Shown in pieces: positions 49,616-61,746 of a DNA stretch of 64,000 bases; position 1 is the first letter of the stretch, and every line of letters starts with the position of its first letter. Made by a program: the position numbers and the translations under genes. The stretch comes from Carnegiea gigantea (Eukaryota; Streptophyta; Magnoliopsida; Caryophyllales; Cactaceae), in the NCBI GenBank assembly GCA_029747015.1, contig JAKOGI010000822.1:124001-188000 (forward strand). The letters are read 5' to 3'. The notes beneath the pieces are model-generated. The model worked only from the letters and a program-made list of their open reading frames with translations, was not told the origin of the DNA and searched no databases.

Positions 49616-51432
49616 TCATCAACGATGCACAAAAAATAATGGCACCCACTTAGACTTGGTGTATGATAATATCCCTATAAATCACAATATATTAGTGCAA
49701 AGGGTCTACTTGCTTTTGACTCACTAACCGAGAAAGTATTTCGAGTTTGCTTTGCCCTATGGCAAACATCACAGCACCCAAAAACATCCTTGTTTACCTT
49801 GAATCCAAACTCTACTGACAATGCAGCTAAACTACCAACTGATGGATGTCCAAGTCGCCAATGCCAAGTAGTCGGATCCTTGTTCTGAAGAGAGACAAAG
49901 GCAGTTCCTCCCACATCATGCTTCAGATAGTACACCCCATTCCTTATCTCACCTACTTCAATCAACTTTTTCGAGGTGAGTTCTTGAGTAATACAAAATA
50001 GGCACCATAAGCAATAACACAATTGTCATCCTTTGCCAACCGATGCGCACATGTTGGGTTACAGGTAAAACTTGGAATGTATAGCACATGTCTCAAAATT
50101 AGCCAACTTCCTAAATCAGTTGTTCCTGCTTCTTTAACCAACGCCACCTGTCCACTTGGTCCAAGGATTTTTATTGCGTCAGGCAACTTAAATAGATTAG
50201 CAAGTATATCCAAATCAGAAGTCATGTGATAGGATACCCCTGAGTCAAGCACCTACTAGTTACCATTCATTCTTTGTTTATTCTCTCTCTCTTTAAACAA
50301 GTTAAATAAAGCTTCCACCTGTTCAGATGCGAAGCCCCCCTACTTAGCTAGCTCAGGCTCTGAACTTGCTCGACCATCTTCTAGTCCCATTGACTTCTCC
50401 CCCTGTCCACCGGCAAGCGTGTTGAAGGTGGTGACGTTGTGAGCCAGTCCGGTGACCTTCGTATCTTGCGTGGTGCTCCAGCCGTGGCGCCCTCTGCCGA
50501 CACTTGACCCATCGCCGGTCTATCTGTGATTCCAAGAACGATTCTAACCTGGATTGGCTCGATTGGGTCGTCGGTTCTGCCAATTTGGGCGGTACCCGAT
50601 TAATTCGAAACATTGGCTCTTCTCGTGGCCTGGCTTCTGGCAGTGTGCACATCTCGGTCGATTTCCGCTCCGTGTTCCAGTAGCCGTCGTTGCCTTGAAC
50701 ACCACTGCGTCAGTGGACTGACTTACCTCCATGTCTCAGCTCATATTCTATTGTCTTTCTGCTCCGAGAGCCATTGAGTATACTTTGTTTAAGTTGGGCA
50801 ATGGTTCGATGCTGAGAATATTGGATCTGACAACTCTGACTCGGGACACGTCGAGCCCTATGAGGAACTGGTGAACCCTCTCGGACTCTTGATATTTGAA
50901 TAGGCTGAAATCCTTGGCACACTTGCAATGAGGCATCTGCAGGTATGCATTGAGTTCATACCACAAAGATTTGAGCTTTGTAAAGTATACACTCACACTA
51001 GTTGTTCCTTGGTTTGCGAGCGTGATTTCTCTTCTCAGTTGGTGAACTCTGATTTCATTGCCATGAGAGTATCTCTCATTCAAATCAGTCCAAATTTGAC
51101 TCGAGGTTTCTGCGTATGTGACAGAACCGTGAAACTTTTTGTCAATTATGTTGTATAGCCATGCAATGACCATAGAGTTACACTTCTCCCAGGCATGAAC
51201 ATCTGGGGAAGATGAGTCGGGTTTTGTGATTCATATCACCATTCACGAACCCAAATTTAGTTTTGGATTTCAATGCGTTAGTGAGGACACGACGCCAATT
51301 TGCATAATTCTCACCATCCAGGATGATTGGGGAAATAATGTTTAAAGGGCTATCCGAACTACAAAGATAGAAGGGGGATCTTGGATCATTGGAATCGATC
51401 ACCAACTTGTCCTTTGTGTCATCTTTGCCCAT
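49616..51432 (-). pseudogene. copia gag, protease and start of integrase
   Basis: Gag starts with ATG at 51432 (MGKDDTKDKLVIDSNDPRSP), then ILDGENYANWRRVLTNALKS. A frameshifted middle (51173-50748) includes YAETSSQIWTDLNERYSHGN and YFTKLKSLWYELNAYL. The zinc knuckle CAHCQKPGHEKSQC lies near 50650. Protease shows LDSGVSYHMTSD (50252-50217), a version of the DSGAxxHM active site. The GAG-pre-integrase zinc region at 50022-49675 reads WHWRLGHPSVGSLAAL and CDVCHRAKQTRN. The copia frame ends at 49616 with DDY of the integrase core, where the gypsy element is inserted; it resumes at 37023. Frameshifts inactivate it. Confidence 0.85.
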
Positions 51433-51466
51433 TGTATTATCACAGACTTATGCTATTCTGTGTTGG

Positions 51467-51478
51467 GCTCTGATACCA
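51467..51478 (-). promoter_or_regulatory. copia primer-binding site, initiator-Met tRNA
   Basis: TGGTATCAGAGC on the minus strand, directly inside the 5' LTR, as in most plant Ty1/copia elements. Confidence 0.9.
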
Positions 51479-51669
51479 TGAAGAATTCTATAGTTTGGAG
51501 AGAATTCTGTATGTTGCCCTCTCCTGACCGGTCCCCTTGTATTTATATATGAACAAGATATGATACAAAACCTAAACAAAGTACAATTATACATAAGGCA
51601 AGACTCTTCCTTGATACCAATCCTAACCCTTTACAAATATGACTCCAACTGGGTTGCCTAAATGTAGTA
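51479..51669 (-). repeat. 5' LTR of the copia element
   Basis: About 190 bp, matching 34128-34312. The outer end is mutated (GTAGTA where the other copy has GTACCA). Confidence 0.85.
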
Positions 51670-54238
51670 GATATGTCAATAAGCCTCCTTAACTCTCCAA
51701 GAAAGATGTCAAATAAACATTGACACAATGTCTTGCGAAATAATTTATTTTTCTTCAACACGTGCACAAAACTAACTTAAATGATTAATTATACGAGTAT
51801 TTATACGTTATTAGTCATATTTGATTTTCACTTTTGTTTTTTTAGGTTTCTTTTCAACAACAACTGTTACTTTGAATCAGTATGAGTCCTAATTTTGTGG
51901 GGGCCTAGGGAGATTTTGCCATTAAGTAATATTGTCTCTGCAAGTATTGTTCTGAGCACATATGCCTATTCTAGGTGACCGGCCCCATACAAAAAAATTT
52001 TAGAAAACGAGTTGGATAACAAGAGCCATCTCAACTAATTAAGTTGGAAGTTTAGAACAAGTTGGATAAAAGAAAATTAAGTACTAAAACCAGGTAGCTT
52101 TAGGTAAGATTTAAAATACCAGATATGCAAATGTTATATGTACATTTTTGTCTACATACATGTTACTTATTCATTGAAATGAACTCATATACAACTAGTA
52201 AATTTAAACAAAATTTCGCCTATATTTTTTATGGCCTTAGGTTATTAGTTTGTGCCATTTTTTATTTCTGCAACATTAAGAAATCATTTACAGATTCAGT
52301 TTGGAGATCAATATTCCATATGATGCCAAAATTAAGATTTATCATTATTATTTAGATTATTTAGATAAAGAGAAATTGCATGATCTAGGGCACGTTCTTT
52401 TCACCTTATCATAAGTATTTATCATTAGCACTCAATATATTTCAGCGCAATCAAACACAATTAAGTATCATTCAGTACAATTCAGTATCATTCAGCAATT
52501 ATAAAAAGTACTTTGTGATTAAACTCAAATCACCTAATTATTTGTCAGTAATCAGACTTATTTTACTAATAATATAAAAATGTTATTATTATAATTGTAA
52601 AATCCGTTGAATATTGAAAACATTATTACATTTTCTAGCTAGATAAAAGGTTTCATGCAATTGCTTTTAATATTTATATGAATAAAATTGTAACTGGATA
52701 GACGTACGAAGTTGCTACGAATTAATTACATGCGGCACTTGCCGATCACACTTGGAATTCGATAGCAGGTAGAAAAGAAAACCATAAATTGTAGTTTTAA
52801 TGCGTAATTTCTTTCACATTTCTGCTAAAATGCTCCAAAAGCTTGATCCAAAATTTGTAATCTCGCCTTCTTATGTTCTAACAACTACACGACATAGTTT
52901 CGATTAATTATTTTTTTAAAAATTGAATTAATAATACAATTCATTACATCTAACAAGTAACAAAGTACAAAAATTTTTGTGCTAATACTAGAGCGACATC
53001 AAAAAGTGGATATATTTGTAAATTATTTGCACATTATACATATCAACTAAAGAAAGTCGTTCGCAAATTAATTTACAACACTCGTAGCGCCCCCCCCCCC
53101 TCAACACACACGCTCACACACACACGTGTATGTAAATGTATATGTATGTATGTGTGTATGTATGTGTATGTATGTGTTTGTGTGTCTGTGTGTATCTATA
53201 TATATCACAACTATTATCAACACCCTAGGTCCTTCAGATGGATATAGATTGTATGGTGAAAGAGATTCAATCACGAGCCTCTTCTTCTCTCCTCCTCCAG
53301 TCATAACTGATAATAAATTGTTCTGATGATTTTGATATCAATGGTTTGATAGCATGAAATAAATAGAGAGATAAAGAAGAGGAAGTATGATCATGAAAAT
53401 ATGCGTGAGAATTCTTATCGCATGTGTGGTAGTGTACATTGATTATGCACAAAAGAATTTGCCCTAACTTTGCCACCTAATGCTCCTTATCATAGGAAAA
53501 TTAATAGGTACAGTTATATAAGGAATAGGTAACAAAATAATACAACTATTTTATTCCTAACATATATCAAGAAGAGCTGAAACTAGATGCAAGACGCAAG
53601 ATTTGAATACATTGTGATCAGCGCTAGTGTGCACTCATGCACTAATACTCTCTTTTATACTTTCTTATGAGCCTTGAATAGTCGAAAGGGTTGTTGTAAC
53701 AAGTTAGGAAACTTACTTGGATAGTTAGGTGTTCAGAGACACAATACTTAGTGACTGAGTTAGTTAGGCGTACTTGGTTGAGTCTTGGAAGTACTCAAGA
53801 AAGCCTTGACTTTGGCATATTCAAGGTGCTTTGAAGTTTACATTTAGTTTAATTTCGGTCAATCACCCAATTGACCCCCCTCTAGGGTTGTGATATTTAA
53901 TTCAATATGATTCAACATAATTTACTAAATTTCAATATGATTCAATATATTTTCAGCAATAAGTACAAATAAGTACCTATCTAAATGCAAAACAATATGC
54001 TTCTAGAAAGAGAATGCAAACTAGGTTGGATAATAAAATTTAAAGCAACTATTTTAATGCTGAAGGTAACTTTGCAGGCGAAGGCATAAGATTAGCCTCA
54101 GCAGTATATGCGTGCTTTATTGGTAGAGCCGGAAGTGATGGTTGATACTGTACATCCACTGTTACTATATTCTTGATTTTATTTACAACATTAAGAAAGT
54201 GAGTGCTAGAATTCTGTTTAGAATTGTACATCCATGAA
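51670..54238. other. AT-rich intergenic DNA with repeat relics
   Basis: No gene is supported. 52385-52512 has GGGCACGTTCTTTTCACC followed by a series of ATTCAGTAYMATTCAG units. Related ATTCAATATGATTCAA units occur at 53895-53965. Together they may be the eroded ends of one MITE-like element, but the boundaries are not established. Confidence 0.45.
53088..53205. repeat. C-run and (CA)n/(TATG)n microsatellite
   Basis: A C10-type run, then CA-rich and TGTATGTATG-type repeats ending in TATATATA. The open frames here are repeat artefacts. Confidence 0.85.
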
Positions 54239-55373
54239 TAGTGGCAGAGCTAAGAGTGAACCCTGCATCCTGCGATGCCGAACTATAGTATATAAGATAA
54301 CCAGTGTTCGTCTAATTGATGATATAGTCTTTTAATACTTTTTGTTTCCTTTTTTTTTTTTAAGAAACAACACTACATATATAGGCAAATCTATTAGTAG
54401 TTGAGGAGTGTACATGGACACCTACTCTAAAAAAATTTCTAGTGGGATATTTTAAAAGGGGTTAGTTAAGTGTATGTAGATACCTCTAAAATAGACTCAA
54501 AAAGTTATGGATCCTCTAAATATACCCAATTCATATACTGGCATTTTTAATTTTTTTTAAATATAAAACTTACCACCATAACATTGGAATTTGTCAATTT
54601 GATAGAAAAAAAATAAATTAAATGCATCCAAGCCAAATCTTTATCTCCTCTTCTCATGCAAAACTACATTCTGCTTTGCCAAATCTCTCTTTCTATGTCT
54701 CCTTCCCTTTCTCTCTTATGTGGCTTTTAGACTTTAGTTCCATCTGATGCCAGTCTCTTTCTTTTTTTTTTTAATTGTTATTATTAATTTTTTTGGCTAC
54801 TCAGTTGCAATATTGTCTTTGTGCAGAAGTTTCTTGAACTTGGCAATGATCGTTGATTTGAGTTAATGCCAATTTCTTTTCTTTTTTCCCCCTTTTGGTG
54901 TAATTAGATAGTGGAGACTGCTTATTTGTAACTTTATTTCATGGTTAACATATTCACTTACTGGCTTAATATTTTTTTTCTGGATTAATTTCTTGGTGCT
55001 AATGATTTGTGGTATACAATCAATGGTTTTGGTAAGTGGTATGTGATTGTAGCAATCTATGATTTTGGCACAATTTATGCATTAACTTCAAACTACGAAG
55101 AATTGTGGAGAACAAATATAGCAGCAGACTACCATAGTTTTTTCTTTTTGTTTTTTTTGAGTAACAAGTTGAGGAATATTATTATTACATATCAGGTTCC
55201 GCTAATGTGAACATTCGAGATAGAATGTTTGTTAAAAAAAAAATATGAGATGAAACATCTACTCAAAATGGACTACCACAATATGTATCATATAATTTTT
55301 TTTTTGGGTAATGTATCTTAGTGATTATATTAATAGGTGGATGCCCCTATTTTAAGTATTTGGATCCGCCACT
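54239..55373. mobile_element. Possible non-autonomous TIR element
   Basis: The left end AGTGGCAGAGCTAAG and the right end TTTGGATCCGCCACTG are inverted with several mismatches. The consensus AGTGGCGGATCC-type end is common among unclassified plant repeats. The interior is AT-rich with no coding content. No target duplication was recognised, so the boundaries are provisional. Confidence 0.4.
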
Positions 55374-55844
55374 GAGTACATAATTATAATATTGCACCAA
55401 ACCTATGAGAAATACCAAATTCACCAAATTTGTTTTCAAACTCCTAATTTCATTTTTCATTTTGATCAAATTCAACTTCCATTTCTTAAAATTATGTATC
55501 TATATGCTAAAAATTATTAGTAAATTCCATGAACATAACCCAAATCTCATTTCTCAAATAAAGAGCCACTTGATTAATGCACTTATTCCTTAAAGTCGTG
55601 TCATACTAGAGGTAATGCAAAATAATAAAAGATTTTAAAAAGTCATGGCTCGTGAGCATTAGAGGCTGGAATGGTGTACCTTACTTGGATCATCAAACAA
55701 TGACCTACCAAATTTAAATAGCAAATGACTAGCTTTAAGTACGATTAGTAGACACAAATTTAACTAGAATTACTAAATTAAGTGCTCCATACAAGGCTTT
55801 GGAAATTAGGGTGACTTAGATGGCCAAAAAGTTTTGAAAAATTT

Positions 55845-55950
55845 TTTAAAAAAATGATTGCGAGATTTGAGAATCAAACACGCGAACAAAGAACAGCACA
55901 GGAGTTTAGGCTCTAAGAGGTGAGTGCACCACTCGGCCACCGTGCGGATT
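55845..55950 (-). mobile_element. tRNA-Ser/Leu-like SINE or tRNA-derived relic
   Basis: On the minus strand, GGTGGCCGAGTGGTGCA (about 55950-55930) matches the A-box region of class II tRNAs. About 50 bp further on, TGTTTGATTCTC (about 55885-55870) resembles a B box. An A/T-run follows. It lacks a plausible full tRNA fold, so a SINE or pseudogene is more likely than a functional tRNA. Confidence 0.5.
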
Positions 55951-56880
55951 CTAATGCCCTTCGAAACAAGTTTATATGTCTAAGGGCTTTTTTGTTTTGC
56001 CCAGACTTCCCCCCCCCCCCAAAAAAAGAGAAAATCAGGGGTGTTAAGTGACACTTCTTGCACTCACATGGCTCCATCATTGTCCATAAATATTAGAAAA
56101 CAATAAATTCAAAATCCCATGAAGCTCAACTTATAATTGTGGGATGAAGCGAGTATCCTAATTATGATAATTAATCAGTTGGATTTGCCTCTTGAGACAT
56201 ACGAGTGAATTGAAGGTGTATAATTTGCGTGCATCTTAAATAGTCTTGGATATAGGTACTTTCTTTGTCCCATAATTATAGCCAAATCTGTGAAACATAT
56301 AAAATTATGTATTACATGTGTTTTTTTTCCCCCTTAATAATAGATAGTCAAAATGAGTTTCAGCAACTCAAAATTAATCATTAATAAGTTACCGGAAATA
56401 AAAAATATGATAATATTATTAACAACAAACATAAATTTTTGGTAATGATTATGAAAGGGATACAGTATCATTTTTATTAATGATTACGGTCTTAGAGTCT
56501 TAATCCATAGGCATTGTCCTGTATATTAAGCTGACAGGTTTGCAGAGTACCTATTTTTGGAATTCTCAGTTGTCAATTACTAAAATAACAGTTATTATAC
56601 CGTCCACCTGGTTGTACAATTACATTTGTACAATCATGCCTATCCACTGCCTAACTGACGCCTCTACAATGCAAAAAGTGAATAACCCGGCGCCTAAAAA
56701 AAAAAAAACAAAAGCTCGTAACTGCTGCAACTTCAAAATACCACGACCCAAAAACTTCCCTCACTTTCTCTCTCCCAAAACCCACTCAACTTCGTGCTTC
56801 AATTGGAGAAATTCTGCCACATTTGCTCATCGATTTTATCAAGAAAACTTCGCAAAATCACCACTGAAGTTTGAAGCAAA
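55951..56880. other. Intergenic to 5' flank of the DUF1985-Ulp1 gene
   Basis: A C/A homopolymer run lies at 56009-56028. 56750-56889 is probably the 5' untranslated exon of the downstream gene; a donor GTAAGT at 56890 pairs with an acceptor TTTGCAG at 57009, giving a 120-bp leader intron. No TATA box could be placed with confidence. Confidence 0.45.
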
Positions 56881-57080
56881 CAAAATCGAAGTAAGTTTTA
56901 ACAGATTCGAAATTTATTGGCATGATCGAAAGAAAACAATGAATTCGTTTAGCATTCTAGGTTTTAACAAAATCACACACTCATTATCGCGTTTTTCAAA
57001 TGTTTGCAGATGGAAGCTCAACATTCATCAGCATCAAAGAAGAGATCTGCTTGTAATGCATCAAACACTCCTCAGAAGAG

Positions 57081-57974
57081 GTATGTTGACAACCTCAAAA
57101 CTTCTTAAACCTAATATTAGTGAGCAAACGTGCATAACCAGTGAGCAGTATGTGCTTGTTCCTGATTTTGTCTGCAAATTTACAATGAACAGGTTTACCT
57201 TGATGTTCACTAATACATCCAAGACAATTTTACCTCAACTATTAGGATTCTCTTTTATAGTGAGTTGTACCTTGTATTGTGGTGAGCCATATCTTCCATT
57301 TAGTGAGCTGTGAATTATGTGGTTGTTCCTATACATATATGTCTGCTACAGTGAGTCGTGTGTTATAATTTAGTGAGCTAAGGCTTGTGTGTAGTGAGCC
57401 ATGACAAAAATCTGGTGAGCTATACATTATGTGCTAGTGCCTATCAATATATGCATGCTCTAGTGAGTTGTGCCATATATTTTAGTGAGCTATGGCTTGA
57501 ATATAGTGAGCATGACAAAACTGTAGTGAGCTGAGAATAATATGCTAGTTCCTGTTAACATATGCATCCTATACTAACATCTGTCTTATAATATAGTCAG
57601 CTATACTTTACATCCTATTGTGCCATACTTAGTGATTCAAGGCTTGTATATAGTGAGCTATGACAAAAATCTGGTGAGATATACATTATCTGCTAGTGCC
57701 TGTCAACGTATGCATGCTGTAGTGAGTTGTGCCCTATATTTAGTAAGCTATGGTTTGAATATAGTGAGCCGTCACAAAACTGTAGTGAGCTATGAATAAT
57801 ATACTATTTCCTATCAACATATGCATCCTATTGTGACTTCTCTCTTATAATATAGTGAGCTTTACTTTACATCCTAGTGTGCCATACCTTAAATTGCTAC
57901 TGAGCTGTACCTTTTATTCTAGTGTGTTACCACATTCCTGTAATGTCAACATAATATTCAATACTATTTCATAG
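57081..57974 (+). repeat. Intronic GTGAGC array 1
   Basis: The intron holds about 14 exact GTGAGC motifs on the plus strand, mostly as TAGTGAGC, plus near-matches (GTGAGT, GTAAGC). A higher-order unit of about 260 bp repeats: the AAGGCTTGTRTRTAGTGAGC segment occurs at 57382 and again near 57640. Confidence 0.85.
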
Positions 57975-58216
57975 ATTAAAGATAGAAGGGTCAATCACAA
58001 GCCCTCAAGACATCATTATGAAGGTTGTCAGAGACATCTCATCTGAGCAAGTGAACATTAGGTAATTACCACTTGAAATATATGAAAAACATGCACAGTG
58101 TACTCCACTGCGCTAACATTATCTTTTTCTTTTTTATTGAAGCCCAAATGATCAAAATAAAACAAATCAAACAAGTCAAGGAATGCAAGATGATATTACT
58201 CACAATTCAGACCAAG

Positions 58217-58648
58217 GTATGTCTACATTATATTCTATGTTAATACCTGTCAAATAGTGAGCCATGACATATGGGCTGGTAAGCCCATACAAATGTCTAG
58301 TGAGCTGATCTGCAAATGCAGTGAGCAGACAACTATATTTAATGAGCTAACCTGCAATTGTACTGAGCAGACACCTATGTTTAGTGAGTTGACCTATAAT
58401 TATAGTGAGCAGACAACTATATTTAGTGAGCTCACACATATTTCTTGTGAGCAGACAACTATGTTTAGTGAGCTAGCCTATAATTCTAGTGAGTAGATAG
58501 TTTATTTTAGTGAGCTGACCTACAATATTGTGACCATACCTTTTATTTTAGTGAGCTGAAATATATATATTGAGACCTACATTATATTAAACATTACACA
58601 TTTATTTAGTTGTACATCTTGTTCATTTATACAATATACCACGTACAG
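58217..58648 (+). repeat. Intronic GTGAGC array 2
   Basis: About 9 exact plus-strand GTGAGC motifs. Units of the type TAGTGAGCAGACAACTAT alternate with TAGTGAGCTGACCTRYAAT. Confidence 0.85.
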
Positions 58649-60094
58649 CTGCAGAAGAAGCAACCAAGGTAGGTCAACCAAAACATCAGCAAACCCTATC
58701 CACCGCAATGGAGACAACCTCTGCTGGGAAAACCAGTTTAACAAGTACTACTGCAACTAAAAGAAGGCTGAAATAAGAAGTTAGGAAAAACAGAAATATT
58801 TGTAACACTCCACCTACTTCAGAAGATGAACAATTATAAGCTCCAATAGCAGAGGAGAAACAAAAAGTGGTGCTGAAAAAAACACTGAGTGTGCATGCTA
58901 TACAACCATCACAGCCTACTCACCAGGAAGAGGGAGGATAACAGCAACAAAAACCAGCAAACCCACCTCAACAAGACACTACAGCATCAGGGTAGAGACT
59001 AAAGTTCGTGCTGCAAAAAAGGAAAACAATGCACAGCAAAAACTCCCCTAATGCTCCCAAAAACACTGCACAAGAAAGCTCTAAAAAAACAATTACCGAT
59101 ATTCATCAACAATCATCACAGGAAACAGATGATACTGTGGAGGACACCACTTACAAAATGCCTCCCCCTGGACATGTTGATGAATCAGAGTCTGATGATG
59201 AAGTATTGGTGAAGAGAATAAAGAACATAAAACAAGGAATAAAGTCCAGGCCAAAGAAAATACAACTGAGGGTAAAAAACTGTGTTAAGTCACAACTCGA
59301 GAAAAAGGAGGATGTCCAAAAGAGTCCTAACCCTCCTGTAAAGAGTGCACAACTCTCAGTTATAAAGCATAAAAAAGAATAGAAATCCCTGAAGAAGAAA
59401 TAGCATGTCCAAAAAAGTGTTGTTGTACCTGTTGAAAGCCCCAAGTCTGTGCAATCAGTGCCAAAGCCTCAAGAAGATCTCTCAATCAAGAACGTCACCA
59501 TCAGGGTTTGTTGGCATGATTGCTAATTTCAATGAGGTACAGAGAAAGGCAATATAAGATATGGGGTTTAGAGAATTCCTCCACTTACAGGTCATAGAAT
59601 TACCATGGGATTTATGCAAATGGCTAGTGGACAGTTTTGACCCATACTCAGTCACCTTATATATATCACTAGATAAAAGGATTGAGATTACACCAATGGA
59701 TGTGCATATCACATTGGCACTCCCCATTGGTGGATGGAAAGTTGAGGAGTTTTATGAAAAAAGGCCCAAAGATGCCAAATACAATGAAGTCCTTAATGCA
59801 TGGAGAAAAGACTGAAATCTGCAAGATGAGACCCCTAAACTAAGCCAAATGGCACAATACATTCTCAGCCAGACTGATGCAGGGGAAAGTTTCAAAAGAA
59901 ACTTTGTAATGTACATGGTATCATGCTTCTTCAATGGTTTAAAGAACGTATATTGTGCACCCTATTCTGCTAAAAATGTTGCTCATGTTGAGGACATAGC
60001 ATCAATTGATTGGTGTCAGTACACCATTGACAGATTATGTGAATCTGTCAAAAAGAGGGTTTCAAACTTCGATGGCCCTATTCTCTTCTTGATG

Positions 60095-60427
60095 GTAAGT
60101 TCTTTATACTATATCAGAATATCATGTTTTCATTGAGCACAATGTCATATTTAGTGAGCTGAGCATATATAATTAGTGAGCTAAACATATGTCATTTTGA
60201 GCATGTCATATACTTTAGTGAGAGCAACATACATTATAGTGAGCAGAAGATGTATTTTAGTGAGCAGTCTAAAATTTTTGGCGGGCTTAACACATGTCAT
60301 GGTGAGCATGGCATATACTATAGTGAGCACAACATACATTGTAGTGAACAGAAGGTGTATTTTAGTGAGCATACCAAAACTTTTGGTGAGTTGTACAGAC
60401 TGATTACAAAGAACATTTCTCTTGCAG
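60095..60427 (+). repeat. Intronic GTGAGC array 3
   Basis: About 7 exact motifs in an intron bounded by GTAAGT and TTGCAG. Units include AGTGAGCAGAAGRTGTATTT. Confidence 0.85.
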
Positions 60428-61259
60428 ATGCTATATCTTGACAGGGTTCTCTTAATAAGAAGGATTGTTCAGAGGCAATTCCCAACAATCAAGGGCTAGA
60501 TAACAGAAAAGCTAAGGGAAAGAGTCAGAGAAGAGAGAAAAGCCAATCGACTTGCTGGCACAGAAGGGCGAAAGGGCTTTGGAAAGGGAAGAGTGGAGCC
60601 TCCAATACAAATACCCAAGGAAGTGCATGCTAACCCACCTCTACAAAAGGAACCTCAACAGCAAAAGAAAGAACATCAAAAGATCTTACCAGAACATGAT
60701 GAACCATCAAAGTTAGAGGTAACATTTATTTCTTTGTTTCATTTATATCGATCAAGCAGAATGAAATGTTTTAACCAAATATCTATCTAACATCTTACAA
60801 TACTTGAATATTGTCCACATTGCAGAAAGATACAGAAGAAGTGGCTGAAATAACAAAGGTTTTAGCAAATGCATTCAAGAGGTATAGGACATTCATGGAC
60901 TACTTGTCAAAAAGGTACTCAAACAATGAAGCACTCAAGAAGATAAGAAATAAGGCCATAAGCATGTTCACTTCCTACTGTAAGGCTCAAATCTCCAAAT
61001 TCCCACCAATGACATAAAGAGAAAAGGCCGATGAAACTACTGAGATACCATTATTCAGTCAAGATGATGAATGGTGGAATAGAGCTGCTGTACTTGAGGC
61101 CATAACTGAGTTGGAGAATGCTTTTGTAAGGCAACAGCAGACCAGCAGCACCAATAGCAAAGCTTCTACATCAAGGCAATGTGGCAATGACATGCCAAGT
61201 TTTAAGCTGATTGATGATAGCTAAAGCCCAATTATTGCAATACCAATAGCACCAGCATC

Positions 61260-61580
61260 GCTTCACACACCACCTTCCTCCCCCTTGCAAAAGTAGATCA
61301 AGCAACACCACCCTCCCCCCCGGCAGAGACACATCAGACACCACTAGCTTTCCCTCATCTATAGACACATCAGTCACCATCGCCTTCCCCTCCTCTACAA
61401 ACACATCAAACACCACTACCTTCCCCTCCTCCAAAAGCACATCAGACACCACCACCTTTCCCTCCTCCAAAGGTACATCAAACACCGCCACCTTTCCCTC
61501 CTCCATAAACACATCATACACCACCATCTTCCCCTCCTCCAAAGGCACATCAAATACCACCACCCTCCCGCCCACAACAC
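61260..61580 (+). repeat. Coding minisatellite, 36-bp unit (PPPKxHQTPPPF)
   Basis: Tandem copies of about 36 bp built on CCTCCTCCAAARGCACATCA encode the 12-residue unit PPPKAHQTPPPF in the frame of the Ulp1-type gene. About seven units are visible; the first ones are degenerate and one contains a stop. Confidence 0.8.
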
Positions 61581-61746
61581 CCTTCACAAACCCTTGAGAC
61601 ATAACCACCTCATGAATCATCTTAAACAATACCACCACCAATTCCAGAAACACAAACAGATGGAGAACAAAAGCAGAAAATAACTGAAGGAGAGCAAAAA
61701 TGTCATGGCAGAGAAGAAAGAAAGAGCAAAAAAGAAAAAAAGGATG

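Larger units (their letters stand above)
34128..51669 (-). mobile_element. Ty1/copia retrotransposon, split by a gypsy insertion
   Basis: Short LTRs (34128-34312 and 51479-51669) bracket gag, protease, integrase, reverse transcriptase and RNase H in copia order on the minus strand. The initiator-Met primer-binding site TGGTATCAGAGC (minus strand) abuts the 5' LTR at 51467-51478. The element is interrupted inside integrase by the gypsy element at 37029-49610. Joining the two outer pieces restores a continuous integrase reading context. No matching 5-bp target duplication is visible outside the LTRs (GCCTC on the left, GATAT on the right). Confidence 0.9.

Noticed and set aside
53101..53326. 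Open frames in both strands near 53100-53330
   Set aside because: They derive from CA and TATG microsatellites.
55845..55950. Functional tRNA gene
   Set aside because: The A box is good but the B box is degenerate and no complete cloverleaf could be drawn.
56540..57313. 257-residue plus-strand frame
   Set aside because: It crosses the leader exon, leader intron, first coding exon and first GTGAGC array in a frame other than the ATG at 57010; composition is not protein-like.
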